DNA of 64,000 nucleotides, taken from positions 1 through 64,000 of the forward strand of contig NZ_ADVG01000003.1 in NCBI RefSeq assembly GCF_000178855.1, in the 5' to 3' direction. The notes below the pieces were generated by a model. That model saw only the letters and a list, made by a program, of their open reading frames with translations, was not told the origin of the DNA and did no database searches. Source of the DNA: Ktedonobacter racemifer DSM 44963. Lineage in GTDB: Bacteria; Chloroflexota; Ktedonobacteria; Ktedonobacterales; Ktedonobacteraceae. The position numbers were made by a program, and so were the translations under genes. This document shows positions 55,339 to 64,000 of this stretch, one piece after another; position 1 is the stretch's first letter; each line of letters starts with the position of its first letter.

Positions 55339-56405
55339 TCACCTGCCACGGGAGGCGATGACGATCGCCCGCACCACAGCGCGAACAGGAAAGAAGAGGA
55401 TGATCGCGTAGATCCAGGCGGCAACATCGGGTGCGCCATAGTTCATTCTGGCAGGTGTGAGGGGCACGAAGCCGGTCAGGGAGCCCAGCCCGTAGAGGAC
55501 GGCTACAGCAATCAGTGCGGCTATGGCCAGATCCAGGCCGACCGCACTGGCGGCCGCCCACCAGAACCCGATCCGCCTCACCCGTCCTCGGAATGTCTGC
55601 ACCCATCTCCCAGTCCGCCAGAACGAACGGATCATCAGGAGCAGGGTGGCAAGGACGATCGCGTCGAATACCCCGTAGAAGACGTTAAAGGCCTGGCCGA
55701 TTGACGGGAAGGTGCCAGTCGTGATGCCCTGCATGACGCCCTCATAGAGCTGGTCGTCGTAACTGATGAGGAACTGAGGTTGCTGGTTCATGAGCACGAC
55801 GACCGCGATCTTCTGCTCCGGGAGGATGGCCATCGCCGCATCGAAGTCATGCGTCTGCCCGTCATGGGTGATGACAGGCTGGCCACTGATGGTCCCCACA
55901 CCCCAGCCCAGCCCGTAGGACGTGGCATCAGGGACCTGGCCTTGCACGTTTGGTGGGGAGAGCGGGGCATGCATCTCTTGCATAGCCTTCGCCGAGACGA
56001 TGCGCGTCCCGTTGTAAACGCCGCCGTTCATCTGGGCGATGAGGTAGTGCGTCATGTCCGAGGCGCTGGAGATGAAGCCCGCCCCGGCCGGCACTATCGG
56101 CGGCGCGTACGAATCGGTGACTGGGAGGCTCATCAGCCCGAACCAGGTGAGGTTCCCAGGAGTGAGGCCTGGTTCGCGGACCGTGCCGCTCATGGCGTAC
56201 GTGTGCGTCATTGCAAGCGGCACAAAGATGTGCTGCTGCACGTAGCTGTTGTATGACTGTCCGGACGCCTGCTGGACGATATACCCTGCGAGGGTGTAAT
56301 TGGCGTTCGAATACTGGAAGAGCGTTCCGGGCCGTGCTGTGAGCGGGAACGTCTCGAAGCCGTGGATGGCCTGCACGAATGTGGTGGCTGGCGTGAAGTT
56401 CAGCT
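55339..56405 (-). pseudogene. serine beta-lactamase-fold protein, 5'-truncated
   Basis: The remaining 350 residues run LNFTPATTFVQAIHGFETFP, the YxN motif in LFQYSNANYTLAGYIVQQAS, AGFISSASDMTHYL, the late HDGQTHDF (HxG-like box) and then three or four hydrophobic segments near the C-terminus (AIVLATLLLMI, AVGLDLAIAALIAVAVL, WIYAIILFFPVRAVV). The N-terminal SxxK nucleophile region is gone, cut by the IS6 type A remnant that begins at 56406. Such membrane-tailed beta-lactamase/esterase-like proteins act outside the membrane as peptidases or esterases. Not functional as it stands. Confidence 0.8.
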
Positions 56406-56939
56406 GGTATTGTCAACTTGTTCGTGGGGATGAAATATATTGATGAGCTATAACGAGGAGAGACGCTGAAGGGCAATGAGAGGTGAGGATGTCATTGTGG
56501 TTATGCGACCAGTTTCACCCCGGTCACTTCATTCCATTGCTGGAATCGACCCTGTAAAGTGGCACGGTATTCTCGCGCATTCAAACGGTGACGTTGCGGT
56601 TGGAAATGCCCCGAGATGGGACCGAACGCGGAAAGAAAGCGTTGCACCTGTTTGGCTGATTTGAATTTGCGCATTTTCTTCTCGCGCAGTCGCGTGGGTT
56701 GATGCGAGTTCTCTGCTCGATTGTTCAGCCCTTTGTGCTGACGGTGCTCCACCCCAGGCAGGATTTCGCGTTTCGCCGCCCCATAACTCTTCAGCTTATC
56801 AGTGATGATGACTCGCGGAACGTATTGGAGCCCTTTGAGCAGCTTGCGAAAAAATCTTTTCGCCGCTTTCTTATCGCGGTGGCTCTGGACCAGAATGTCG
56901 AGCACGTTGCCCTCCTGATCCACGGCTCGCCATAAATAG
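56406..56939 (-). pseudogene. IS6 type A remnant in the beta-lactamase-like gene
   Basis: The left end GGTATTGTCAACTTG at 56406 and the transposase 3' part (YLWRAVDQEGNVLDILVQSH, VPRVIITDKLKSYGAAKREI, NNRAENSHQPTRLREKKMRK to the stop at 56501) remain. The 5' half is cut by MITE family B at 56940. Confidence 0.85.
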
Positions 56940-57100
56940 GGTAGTGTTGCAAAAAATTTAAAGCTCAGCAAATTGAAGCGCACTCGAACATCTCTCGTCA
57001 GGAAAAGATGCAGAACATGCACCTTTTCTCTGTGACAATGCTTCTTGTGCCGTCATTACCCGATCCATTTTCTCAGCTCAAATTTTTTTGCAACACTACC
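56940..57100. mobile_element. MITE family B, copy 2 (161 bp)
   Basis: GGTAGTGTTGCAAAAAATTT and the inverse AAATTTTTTTGCAACACTACC-type right end (to 57100) bound it, with AAAGCTCAGCA inside as in the 44198 copy. It shares GTGTTGCAAAAA with the ends of IS6 type B. Confidence 0.75.
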
Positions 57101-57187
57101 GAGACAAGAGCCAATGATACAGAAGCTCAGGCAGCCATTCTCTTCGGGGTCACGATCTCAAAAGACAGCAAGATGCCTATATTACCC

Positions 57188-58425
57188 CAGGGTAATCGCA
57201 TCTAAATAAACTCATCAGCAAAAAGAAAAGGACGAGGAGGTGATACAATAGGCCCAAAAGTGGGAGGCCCCCAGATGGAAGAAAAAGACCTGCGAGACCT
57301 GGAAAGCCTGTTTGCCCAGGTGGAAGACCCTCGAAGAGATCGAACGAAACGGCACCGTTTGCGAGATATCATCATTCTGGCGATCTGCGGAATCCTTTGC
57401 GGAGCCGAAGGATGGGTAGCAATTGAAGAATTCGGCAAGGCGAAAGAGGCGTTTTTCACGGAATTGCTCGCGCTGCCCAATGGTATTCCCTCTCACGACA
57501 CGTTTGGCCGCGTGTTTTCCCTCATTGACCCCAAGCAATTTGAGGCCAGTTTTGTGCAATGAGTGCAGGGGATTGCTCAAACGGTCAAGGGAGTGGTGGC
57601 CATCGACGGCAAGACGCTGCGCCGCTCACACGATGCGGCGAATGGCAAAAAAGCGTTGCATCTGGTCAGTGCGTGGGCGGTGGAAAATCGGCTGGTGTTG
57701 GCGCAACTTGCGACGGAAGAGAAATTCAACGAGATCACCGCCATTCCTCTGCTGCTCAAGCAACTGGCTTTACAGGGGTGTCTGGTTACCATTGATGCCT
57801 TGGGAACGCAAATCAAGATTGCTGAACAGATTATCGAGCAAGAGGGCGACTACGCTCTGGCGCTCAAAGACAACCAGGGAAATCTGTATGACGAGGTGAA
57901 AGCGACCTTTGCCCTCTCCGAAAAGGACGGCTTTGCGGGCCAACACTGGCAGACCGATCGGCAGGTGGCAAAAGGGCATGGTCGGTTGGAAATCCGCGAG
58001 TATTGGACGCTCTCCGACCCCGACATCCTGGCGTATCTTGATCCAGAAGGGAAGTGGAAAGGCTTGCGAGGCGTTGGGGTGGTGCGGGCAGAACGGCGGA
58101 TGGAGCAGCAGACCACGAAAGAAACGCGCTATTTCTTGCTCAGTTTTTCATCGGTCAAAACCTTTGCAAAGGCGGTCAGAAGCCACTGGGGGATCGAAAA
58201 CAGCCTCCATTGGGTGTTGGATGTGGCCTTTCGGGAAGATGAGTCGCGGGTTCGGCTTGGTCATGCAAACGAAAATCTGGCCGTTTTACGCCATATCAGC
58301 CTGAATCTCTTACGTCAGGAACGCTCCTCTCGGGTTGGCATCCATGCCAAGCGTCTCAAAGCTGGCTGGGATACCCAGTACCTGCTCCGCATTCTTGATG
58401 GGGTTAATTAGATGCGATTGCCCTG
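57188..58425 (+). mobile_element. ISAs1 family element (1238 bp) with 10-bp target duplication
   Basis: Ends CAGGGTAATCGCATCTAA and the inverse of CAGGGCAATCGCATCTAA bound it. TATATTACCC is repeated exactly at 57178-57187 and 58426-58435, within the 8-10 bp expected for ISAs1. Confidence 0.93.
57275..58411 (+). pseudogene. ISAs1 transposase with one in-frame TGA
   Basis: ATG 57275 (GGGAGG upstream) opens MEEKDLRDLESLFAQVEDPR. A TGA at 57560-57562 interrupts [17 protein letters not shown]; family members usually have Trp there (TGG), so one base change explains it. The frame then continues through [55 protein letters not shown] and [20 protein letters not shown] to 58411. Everything else is intact and the target duplication is perfect, so the mutation is recent. 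Confidence 0.85.
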
Positions 58426-58546
58426 TATATTACCCTGTAAATATTGAAATTCGATGAGGTACTCTTTTGGGAATTATGTGAGGTAATCTCCACGTGGGAA
58501 AAGAGTCCGAATGGCCTGTGAAGCGGTTTTTCTTGATAAAAGATTA

Positions 58547-60302
58547 GGTTCTTTCTCACTTTCCGTGAAAAGGGATGAGTGATAGAATAAGATCCAGCAA
58601 AAGTTTTGTTCCACTTGTTCCCCACGAAGAAAGATACTCACATTCCATGATCTCTCCGTTCGTCTTTCCTTCTTCCAATGACCTCTTGCTAGAAGTGGTC
58701 TCCTGGGAGAAGGATACTTTGCTTTTGCACGTACGATCTTCTCAGGCAGAAGGTACTTGCCCTGGGTGTCATCAGATCTCTAGACGTGTTCACAGCCGAT
58801 ATATGCGTACGCTTGCTGACTTACCTTGCCAGGCGCAGGTGGTTCGTCTGCATCTGCAGGTTCGCCGCTTTTTCTGTGATGAGGCCACCTGCCCGCGCAA
58901 GACGTTTGCAGAGCAATTTCCCACGTTTGCGCTCCCATATGCTCGTCGCACCTCGCGACAGGCCAATGTGTTACGCGAGGTAGCATTTGCCCTGGGAGGA
59001 AAGCCAGGAGCTCATCTGGCGGAAAAGCTTCGGATGCCTGCAAGTTTGCAGACCCTGTTGCGTCTCATTCGCCGCTCTGCAGTTCCTGATCCAGTGCCGC
59101 CACGGGTTGTTGGGATGGACGAGTGGGCATGGCGCAAAGGACGTCGGTATGGCACAATTCTTTGCGATCTGGAACGGCATATTCCTATTGATCTCCTCCC
59201 TGACCGGGAGGCCGACTCGGTCATCACCTGGCTGAAGGCGCATCCCAGTGTGGAGATTGTCAGTCGAGATCGCAGTACTGAGTATGCCGATGCAGCCCGA
59301 CAGGGAGCTCCTCAAGCCATTCAGGTGGCAGACCGTTTTCACGCGGGTCAAGAATTTGGGAGATGCACTTGAACCCATTCTTGACCGAAACAAAGGGTGT
59401 CTTCGCTTCACGGAAGAGCCTAGGCCAGATGCCCAAAGGGAGGGGCAAGCATCCCCCCCACAGCCTCCAGTTCTCAGTGAGATCCGTCCTGCACCCAGCA
59501 AAAAGGCTGAGGGGATCCGTTTAGCACAGCGCCAAGAGCGTCAGGAACGCTATGAGCAGGCTATCGCCCTGCGTAAACAAGGCTTCAAAATTGCAGAAAT
59601 TGCCTCTCACATTGGTGTCCATCGCAGACCATTGAACGCTTTCTTGCCGCACCGTGCTTTCCAGAGAAAAAGCGCCGCCGTGCCGAGCGAACCAAACTGG
59701 AGGCGTATCACTCCTACCTCTGGGAGCGATGGCAGGCAGGGGTACACAATGCCTCTCATCTGTTTCGGGAACTCACAACTCTTGGCTACAAGGGAAGCTA
59801 TGCTTCAGTCAATAAGTATCTCGTGTGTCTGCGCACCGGGGCCCGTTTGCCTGCTACTCCGATACCTCCTGCTGTTCGAACGCTGACCGTCAAGCAAGTG
59901 CGTTTCCTGTTTTTACGCTCTCCTACCGACTTACAACGAGAAGAACAGCAAGATCTGCAGAAAATCTTAGACCGCAGTGCTGACCTGGCTTTGATCTACC
60001 AACTCGTCCAGCAGTTTCGGGAGATGCTCCACCACCGTCGTGCTGATCAACTTGACGACTGGTCACAACAAGCTCTTCAAAGCTCGTGTCCCGAACTACA
60101 TAGTTTTGTCGCTGGGCTTCGCAAGGACTGGAAGGCTGTCGTAGCAGCCTTCACTTTGGAATGGAACAACGGAATGGTTGAAGGACATGTGAATCGCCTG
60201 AAATTGATCAAACGACAAATGTACGGACGGGCTGAATTTGACCTACTCCGCCAGCGAGTCCTTCATTGTGCTTGACCTTTTCACGGAAAGTGAGAAAGAA
60301 CC
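58547..60302 (+). pseudogene. ISL3 family element with frame-broken transposase (1756 bp)
   Basis: Perfect 26-bp inverted ends (GGTTCTTTCTCACTTTCCGT... and inverse) bound it. The transposase starts near 58647 and shows CPGCHQISRRVHSRYMRTL, VVGMDEWAWRKGRRYGTIL and IVSRDRSTEYADAARQGAP, then breaks frame near 59345 and again near 59640 and 59860. The C-terminus reads EWNNGMVEGHVNRLKLIKRQ in one piece. That motif is uninterrupted here, unlike the intron-bearing ISL3 at 9512, so it shows what the joined exons should look like. Confidence 0.85.
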
Positions 60303-60455
60303 ATTTTGCCGCCATCAAGTAATCACATTTACAGCCAGCAACCACCAGGTATAAAACTTCGCTCGCTTTTTTCTGTTCTTCTCCTCAGAGTTGCTCTTCA
60401 TATCTAGCTGGTTGAGGGTGTCCCAACGGTATCGAGGGATGAGTCATGATTGCGG

Positions 60456-61748
60456 CTAGAAAATGATCAGGTGGGTTTGTGTGGTAATGGTTGGCGCGAG
60501 CGTTCGCAAAATGCTGGGGGCAACATTGATGCAGCCATGGCTTCCAACGCTTGCCTCTGGATCTCCGCCGGAGTCATTGTGAGGAAATTGGGTCATAGGA
60601 CCATAATCCTTGCGCCATTGTGAGCTATGGATCAGATACCCATTGTCCCAAAACTGGACCGCATCCCGTACCACGACTGGCGTGTAGTAATCAGGCGAAC
60701 TGGGAGCATCATACGAGGTGAGCGTCAGGTTCTCATAATGTGTCGACATGTGGAAGTGGCCCACCGGGGTAGGACGATAGACTCGCCCCGTTGTGAGCAG
60801 GAGGGACTGCTTCAACGTCCCATCGTGATAAATGCGCATGGATTGCTCTGTCAGCGAAACAAGTAAGACATCCGCGTTCTGCAAACTGTAGTAAGCAAGT
60901 AAGTTTTGATCGACCTGATGTGGTTGATTATAGGATGTTGTATCCTCATAATTGGCCTCCAGCATTGCGTGCAGGAAGTAATCATCTTTAATATCTTGCA
61001 TAACCTGGGGCGAATTGGCCCGGATTTCATCATTGAGATAAGCGCTCTCGCCATAGAAGTACCCATTATGTCCATCCATCGAGAGATAGCTTGAGTTGAG
61101 ATAGTAGTCTTTTTTGTCGAAGGGGTCGTGATAGAGGTGAGCCTTGCCCCAATCCTGAGCCTCCGTTTTAAACTGGTTGAGCATGGGCTGTGGTTGATTG
61201 TCAGCCAGATCCTGTTGCATTGAAGCCAGATCGGAGCCAATCTGAATGAGAAAGGCTATATAGTCGCGCCTTGTTGAGAGCGCCGCCAGTTGCGTGCGGT
61301 AATGTTGCAATTGAGCTTGATAGTGGGCCACATCTTTGCTCGTTCGCTGGATATGCCCAAGTGCGGATTCAAATGCATGGATTTTCTCCTGTCCCATCGC
61401 CCTCATCTGGTCATTCACTTCGGACGGACGTTGCACAACTTGGAAGATGGATGATGTGGATGAATGCCCTATAGGAGTTGCCTGCGTTTGGCTTCCCCCC
61501 AGGAGCGATGCGAGGGGAGAAAACTGGACGAGACTGATAAAGATGCCCAAACAAACAAGGAACACGAGCAGGGAAAGGCCCACCCTTACGAGGAGATGAG
61601 ATCGGATGTGGGGCGCTTTCGTGAGAGAGGATGTGGGGCGTTGAAGATGCGGCCCCTCCATCCTCGGTGCGACCTGTTCTCTTAGAGAGGAGGATCGCGG
61701 AGCGTTCCGGCTTTGCTCCTTTATCAGTGGCTGTCGAAATTGATACAT
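60456..61748 (-). CDS. L,D-transpeptidase (YkuD family), membrane-anchored
   Basis: The 430-aa protein has a cytoplasmic N-terminus, one membrane segment (about 52-75, VGLSLLVFLVCLGIFISLV), a coiled-coil-like region (about 110-190) and a YkuD domain (about 290-430) with QSMRIYHDGTLKQSLLLTTG and catalytic C406 in SVGSHGCINV. Such enzymes form 3-3 peptidoglycan cross-links or anchor proteins, outside the membrane. It lies 190 bp downstream of the anti-sigma gene on the same strand, so it may belong to that stress regulon; that link is inference. Confidence 0.9.
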   Translation of the reverse strand: MYQFRQPLIKEQSRNAPRSSSLREQVAPRMEGPHLQRPTSSLTKAPHIRSHLLVRVGLSLLVFLVCLGIFISLVQFSPLASLLGGSQTQATPIGHSSTSSIFQVVQRPSEVNDQMRAMGQEKIHAFESALGHIQRTSKDVAHYQAQLQHYRTQLAALSTRRDYIAFLIQIGSDLASMQQDLADNQPQPMLNQFKTEAQDWGKAHLYHDPFDKKDYYLNSSYLSMDGHNGYFYGESAYLNDEIRANSPQVMQDIKDDYFLHAMLEANYEDTTSYNQPHQVDQNLLAYYSLQNADVLLVSLTEQSMRIYHDGTLKQSLLLTTGRVYRPTPVGHFHMSTHYENLTLTSYDAPSSPDYYTPVVVRDAVQFWDNGYLIHSSQWRKDYGPMTQFPHNDSGGDPEASVGSHGCINVAPSILRTLAPTITTQTHLIIF

Positions 61749-61938
61749 CAGTTGAATTCCTTTCCTTTGCGATGTCTATAAGCTTCGAGTGATGTAAAAA
61801 GATACAGTATGTCATGTACTCAACCAGACAACAGTTTGAGCTTTTACAAATCGAATTGAGCTTTTATGGATGTCCTTTTATGGGTGTCTGGCGTACAGGA
61901 GGTAGGGGCGAGAGGGAAGCATTAACCCTCTCGTCTGT

Positions 61939-62835
61939 TTACCCGGCCTGGCTTCCCGACTGCAAAACCATTTGGAGCGCACGTTGCTGCTGATCGAATA
62001 CGACCCATAGCGTGATGTGTTTCCCATCTGTAATCGAGATGATAGAGGAAATATCCTGCTTTAAGGAAATACCCTGCTTTATAAGAAGGGGAAACGGCAA
62101 GGAGGTTCTCTCATGCGATACCAGATGAAATGAGGAGTAGTGCTGCGTGAACTCCTGCATCGTCATTCCCAGACGAAACCCTTGCTGTGTGGCTCCCTGA
62201 AAGGAACCCCAGGCTAGCAGTTGTACCGCTTTCTGAGGGGAAAGAAACCTAAATGCTACCTCACAATTCATCTTATCCGCCTGCAACATGATAGATTGTC
62301 TGTCTATGTCTTTCCCTGAGGAGACCTTCGACGTTTTCTCCATTATCACTCTCACCTCATCCTGACTCATGCCCAGCGAGAGCGGTCCCAGGGTATTTCC
62401 AAGAACGCGGACTGGTGTCACGCTCGGTGATGGCCTCTGGGACGCGGGTCCAGACGACTTTGTGCTGTGGAGCGCGATCATGCCAAGCATACTTCCAACA
62501 AGGACACAAGCTACCAAACAGGCGGCCAGTATTCTCAAACTGGAATGGATGCGTCGAACAGGACGAGCTAACCGCCTAGAAGCCAGCGGAGCCGATTGGA
62601 TTCGACGAGCACGCCTTTGAGAAGGGAATGCATGTGAACCCTCACGCGCGATGCGTTCCCATGCTCGCTGTAGCGAGCCAGCATCTTCTTCATGGCTGGT
62701 ACTGTAGAACATTTCCAGTAGCATGTACATCTTTTCATCGTCTGGATCTGGCACCTCCACATCTCCCTTGAATGTGCCCGCAGAGGAGTTGAGATCGTCC
62801 GGGTTATCATGCCAGAGTGTATCTTTATGAGTCAT
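61939..62835 (-). CDS. probable anti-sigma/membrane sensor protein
   Basis: The 298-aa protein starts at an ATG that overlaps the sigma gene stop (ATGA), the usual arrangement for an anti-sigma factor. The N-terminal part is acidic (VEVPDPDDEKMYMLLEMFYS), followed by a basic stretch, one membrane segment (about 105-128, ILAACLVACVLVGSMLGMIA) and an outer domain (about 145-298) with LGPLSLGMSQDEVRVIMEKT, and a second, similar GFRLGMTMQEFTQHY unit. No zinc-type HxxxCxxC anti-sigma motif is visible, so the assignment rests on gene order and topology. Confidence 0.7.
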   Translation of the reverse strand: MTHKDTLWHDNPDDLNSSAGTFKGDVEVPDPDDEKMYMLLEMFYSTSHEEDAGSLQRAWERIAREGSHAFPSQRRARRIQSAPLASRRLARPVRRIHSSLRILAACLVACVLVGSMLGMIALHSTKSSGPASQRPSPSVTPVRVLGNTLGPLSLGMSQDEVRVIMEKTSKVSSGKDIDRQSIMLQADKMNCEVAFRFLSPQKAVQLLAWGSFQGATQQGFRLGMTMQEFTQHYSSFHLVSHERTSLPFPLLIKQGISLKQDISSIISITDGKHITLWVVFDQQQRALQMVLQSGSQAG

Positions 62836-63368
62836 TTGACCATCCTTCTGCCGGTTTCCTGCTGATACCTGGCCCGCAAGGCGCGAATGGCACGGGAGAA
62901 GATCACCTGCACCGCGCCCTCGGTTTTGTTCAGAAGAGACGCGATTTCCGCGTGGCGTAGCCCACAAATGAAGCGAAGCTGCAGCACATCCTGTTGTGTT
63001 TTGGGCAGACGCATAATCAGCCGCTGAAGCAACGCGTATTCTTCCCGTTTCAGAACTATGGTCTCTGGCTGATTCTCCTTGCTTACAGGTTCCTGAAGAA
63101 AGGGTGTCATCTGATCGAGCGACGCCTGCGAAAGACGTTTTGTCGCGCGATACCAGTCCGCGACCTTATGGCGTGCCACCGAGAGTAGCCAGGCGAATTG
63201 CTGGTATTCATTCAGGCGCGCAAGTCCCCGGTACTCAAGGGCGGCCAGAAAGACCTCCACAAGAACATCCTCGGCATCTTGCCTTTCCCGAAGGGAAGAA
63301 ATAAGGTATTTTAAGAGCGTCTGAGCGTACCTCCGATAGAGCTGTGCCACCAATTCATGGTCCGTCAT
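62832..63368 (-). CDS. ECF RNA polymerase sigma factor
   Basis: The 178-aa protein has region 2 (LLKYLISSLRERQDAEDVLV, EYQQFAWLLSVARHKVADWY) and region 4 (LIMRLPKTQQDVLQLRFICG, RHAEIASLLNKTEGAVQVIF). This is the standard length for ECF factors without extension. The ATGA overlap with the next gene suggests translational coupling to its likely anti-sigma. Targets are unknown; promoter sites could not be recognised by eye. Confidence 0.9.
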   Translation of the reverse strand: MTDHELVAQLYRRYAQTLLKYLISSLRERQDAEDVLVEVFLAALEYRGLARLNEYQQFAWLLSVARHKVADWYRATKRLSQASLDQMTPFLQEPVSKENQPETIVLKREEYALLQRLIMRLPKTQQDVLQLRFICGLRHAEIASLLNKTEGAVQVIFSRAIRALRARYQQETGRRMVK

Positions 63369-63632
63369 GGTAGAGAACAGATGATTTGCAATAGCCTTAC
63401 CCTGCCTTTTGTTTTATCTATATAGAACATCGGAGAAAACGCCAAAAGCTTACACTCAGTATTACGTTGGTAGGACGGCTGGTGGGGCCGAATCCGCCCA
63501 CATCGCAGGAGGAGAGAGAAGTGGGGGGAGTGAAAGTAAACTAACCAGCACGCGTGGATGAGGTATGGCAAGAATTCCTTCCTACAACAGCCATTTTTGT
63601 CCGATGCTCTCGAAAACCTTAGCAGAGGTTCT

Positions 63633-64000
63633 ATGAAGATTGGCTATATCCGGGTTTCCAAGCAAGAACAAAACGAGGCATTACAAAGGGATGCGTTGAA
63701 AGAAGGGGGATGTGAGAAGTATTTCAGCGATAAGATGACCGGATCAACCTTTGAACGCAAAGGCTTGGAGGACACCCTGGCGTTCATCAGGCCAGGAGAC
63801 ACCCTGGTGGTCTGGAAACTTGACCGTTTAGGCCGCTCCCTCCAAGACCTCATCGCAACCCTCAACGGCCTTCAGGGATATGGGGTAGACTTTATCAGCC
63901 TCACCGAGAATATTGATACTACAACCCCAGGAGGAAAGCTGATTTTTCACCTGATGGGAGCGCTGGCTGAGTTTGAGCGCGATCTGATTCGAGAGCGAAC
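63633..64000 (+). CDS. serine recombinase/resolvase, N-terminal part (runs off window)
   Basis: From ATG 63633 the frame is open to the window end: KIGYIRVSKQEQNEALQRDA, then FSDKMTGSTFERKGLEDTLA, LVVWKLDRLGRSLQDLIATL and GALAEFERDLIRER. These are the resolvase/invertase N-terminal motifs, with nucleophile S9 in YIRVSKQ and the arginines of DRLGRS. The C-terminal DNA-binding helix-turn-helix would follow beyond 64000. It could be a Tn3-type resolvase, an invertase or an IS607-like enzyme; the missing part decides. Confidence 0.9.
   Translation, partial: MKIGYIRVSKQEQNEALQRDALKEGGCEKYFSDKMTGSTFERKGLEDTLAFIRPGDTLVVWKLDRLGRSLQDLIATLNGLQGYGVDFISLTENIDTTTPGGKLIFHLMGALAEFERDLIRER

Noticed and set aside
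1-64000. CRISPR arrays, tRNA or rRNA genes
   Set aside because: No regularly spaced repeats and no tRNA T-loop or rRNA signatures were seen when reading; a covariance search was not possible.

Overview
The window looks like accessory chromosome from a transposon-saturated, moderate-GC bacterium. The mix of genes suggests the Ktedonobacteria branch of Chloroflexota: a MocR regulator, a four-gene molybdopterin/flavin redox operon with DUF6510, ECF sigma factors, a HIT/ClbS-like/rhodanese fusion and many IS families. That assignment rests on gene content only; no rRNA, tRNA or CRISPR array was seen.

Layout. 1-6.5 kb: a HIT protein, a DUF2200 protein between short direct repeats, a small gene split by a MITE, an IS630 remnant and a PAS/GAF histidine kinase. 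7.3-12 kb: a DNA-binding-like gene divergent from a frameshifted Toprim gene, which an ISL3 element cuts; that ISL3 transposase carries a group II intron. 12-19 kb: an amber-interrupted 2OG-Fe(II) oxygenase, msrB, transposase debris, an IS6-like element and a four-gene redox operon. 19.8-25.2 and 33.5-37.5 kb: two inverted copies of a block holding an intron-bearing IS110 transposase, a glyoxalase fragment and a MocR regulator; only the first copy has an IS701/IS4-like insertion. 25-33 kb: a TetR-isochorismatase-SnoaL cluster, an IS630 that appears to need frameshifting, a DinB-like gene, an rve-type transposase and an aldo/keto reductase fragment. 38-46 kb: IS1380-like, IS6 and IS1 elements, a second disulfide reductase and a quinone oxidoreductase. 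46-57 kb: SDR, RidA, an MFS exporter, the HIT/ClbS/TPR/rhodanese fusion, an unusual ECF sigma factor and a beta-lactamase fold gene beheaded by an IS6 remnant. 57-64 kb: ISAs1, a decayed ISL3, an L,D-transpeptidase, an ECF sigma/anti-sigma pair and the start of a serine recombinase.

The most interesting result is a pair of related, ORF-less group II introns of about 650-680 nt. Each sits inside the codons of a catalytic signature motif of a transposase: ISL3 at 9642-10291, and IS110 at 20352-21030 and 36231-36909. In both cases removal from GTGCG to CTAC rejoins the motif exactly in frame, a 34-nt domain V hairpin and a bulged-A 3' end are visible, and candidate EBS1 sequences at the same internal place match the different exon targets. 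No intron reverse transcriptase is present, so they would depend on a maturase supplied in trans. A second theme is non-autonomous elements. One MITE family (five copies, about 160 bp) shares the terminal repeat GGTATTGTCAACTT with a resident IS6 element, and another (two copies) shares GTGTTGCAAAAA with a second IS6 element. Many host genes here are broken by these insertions.
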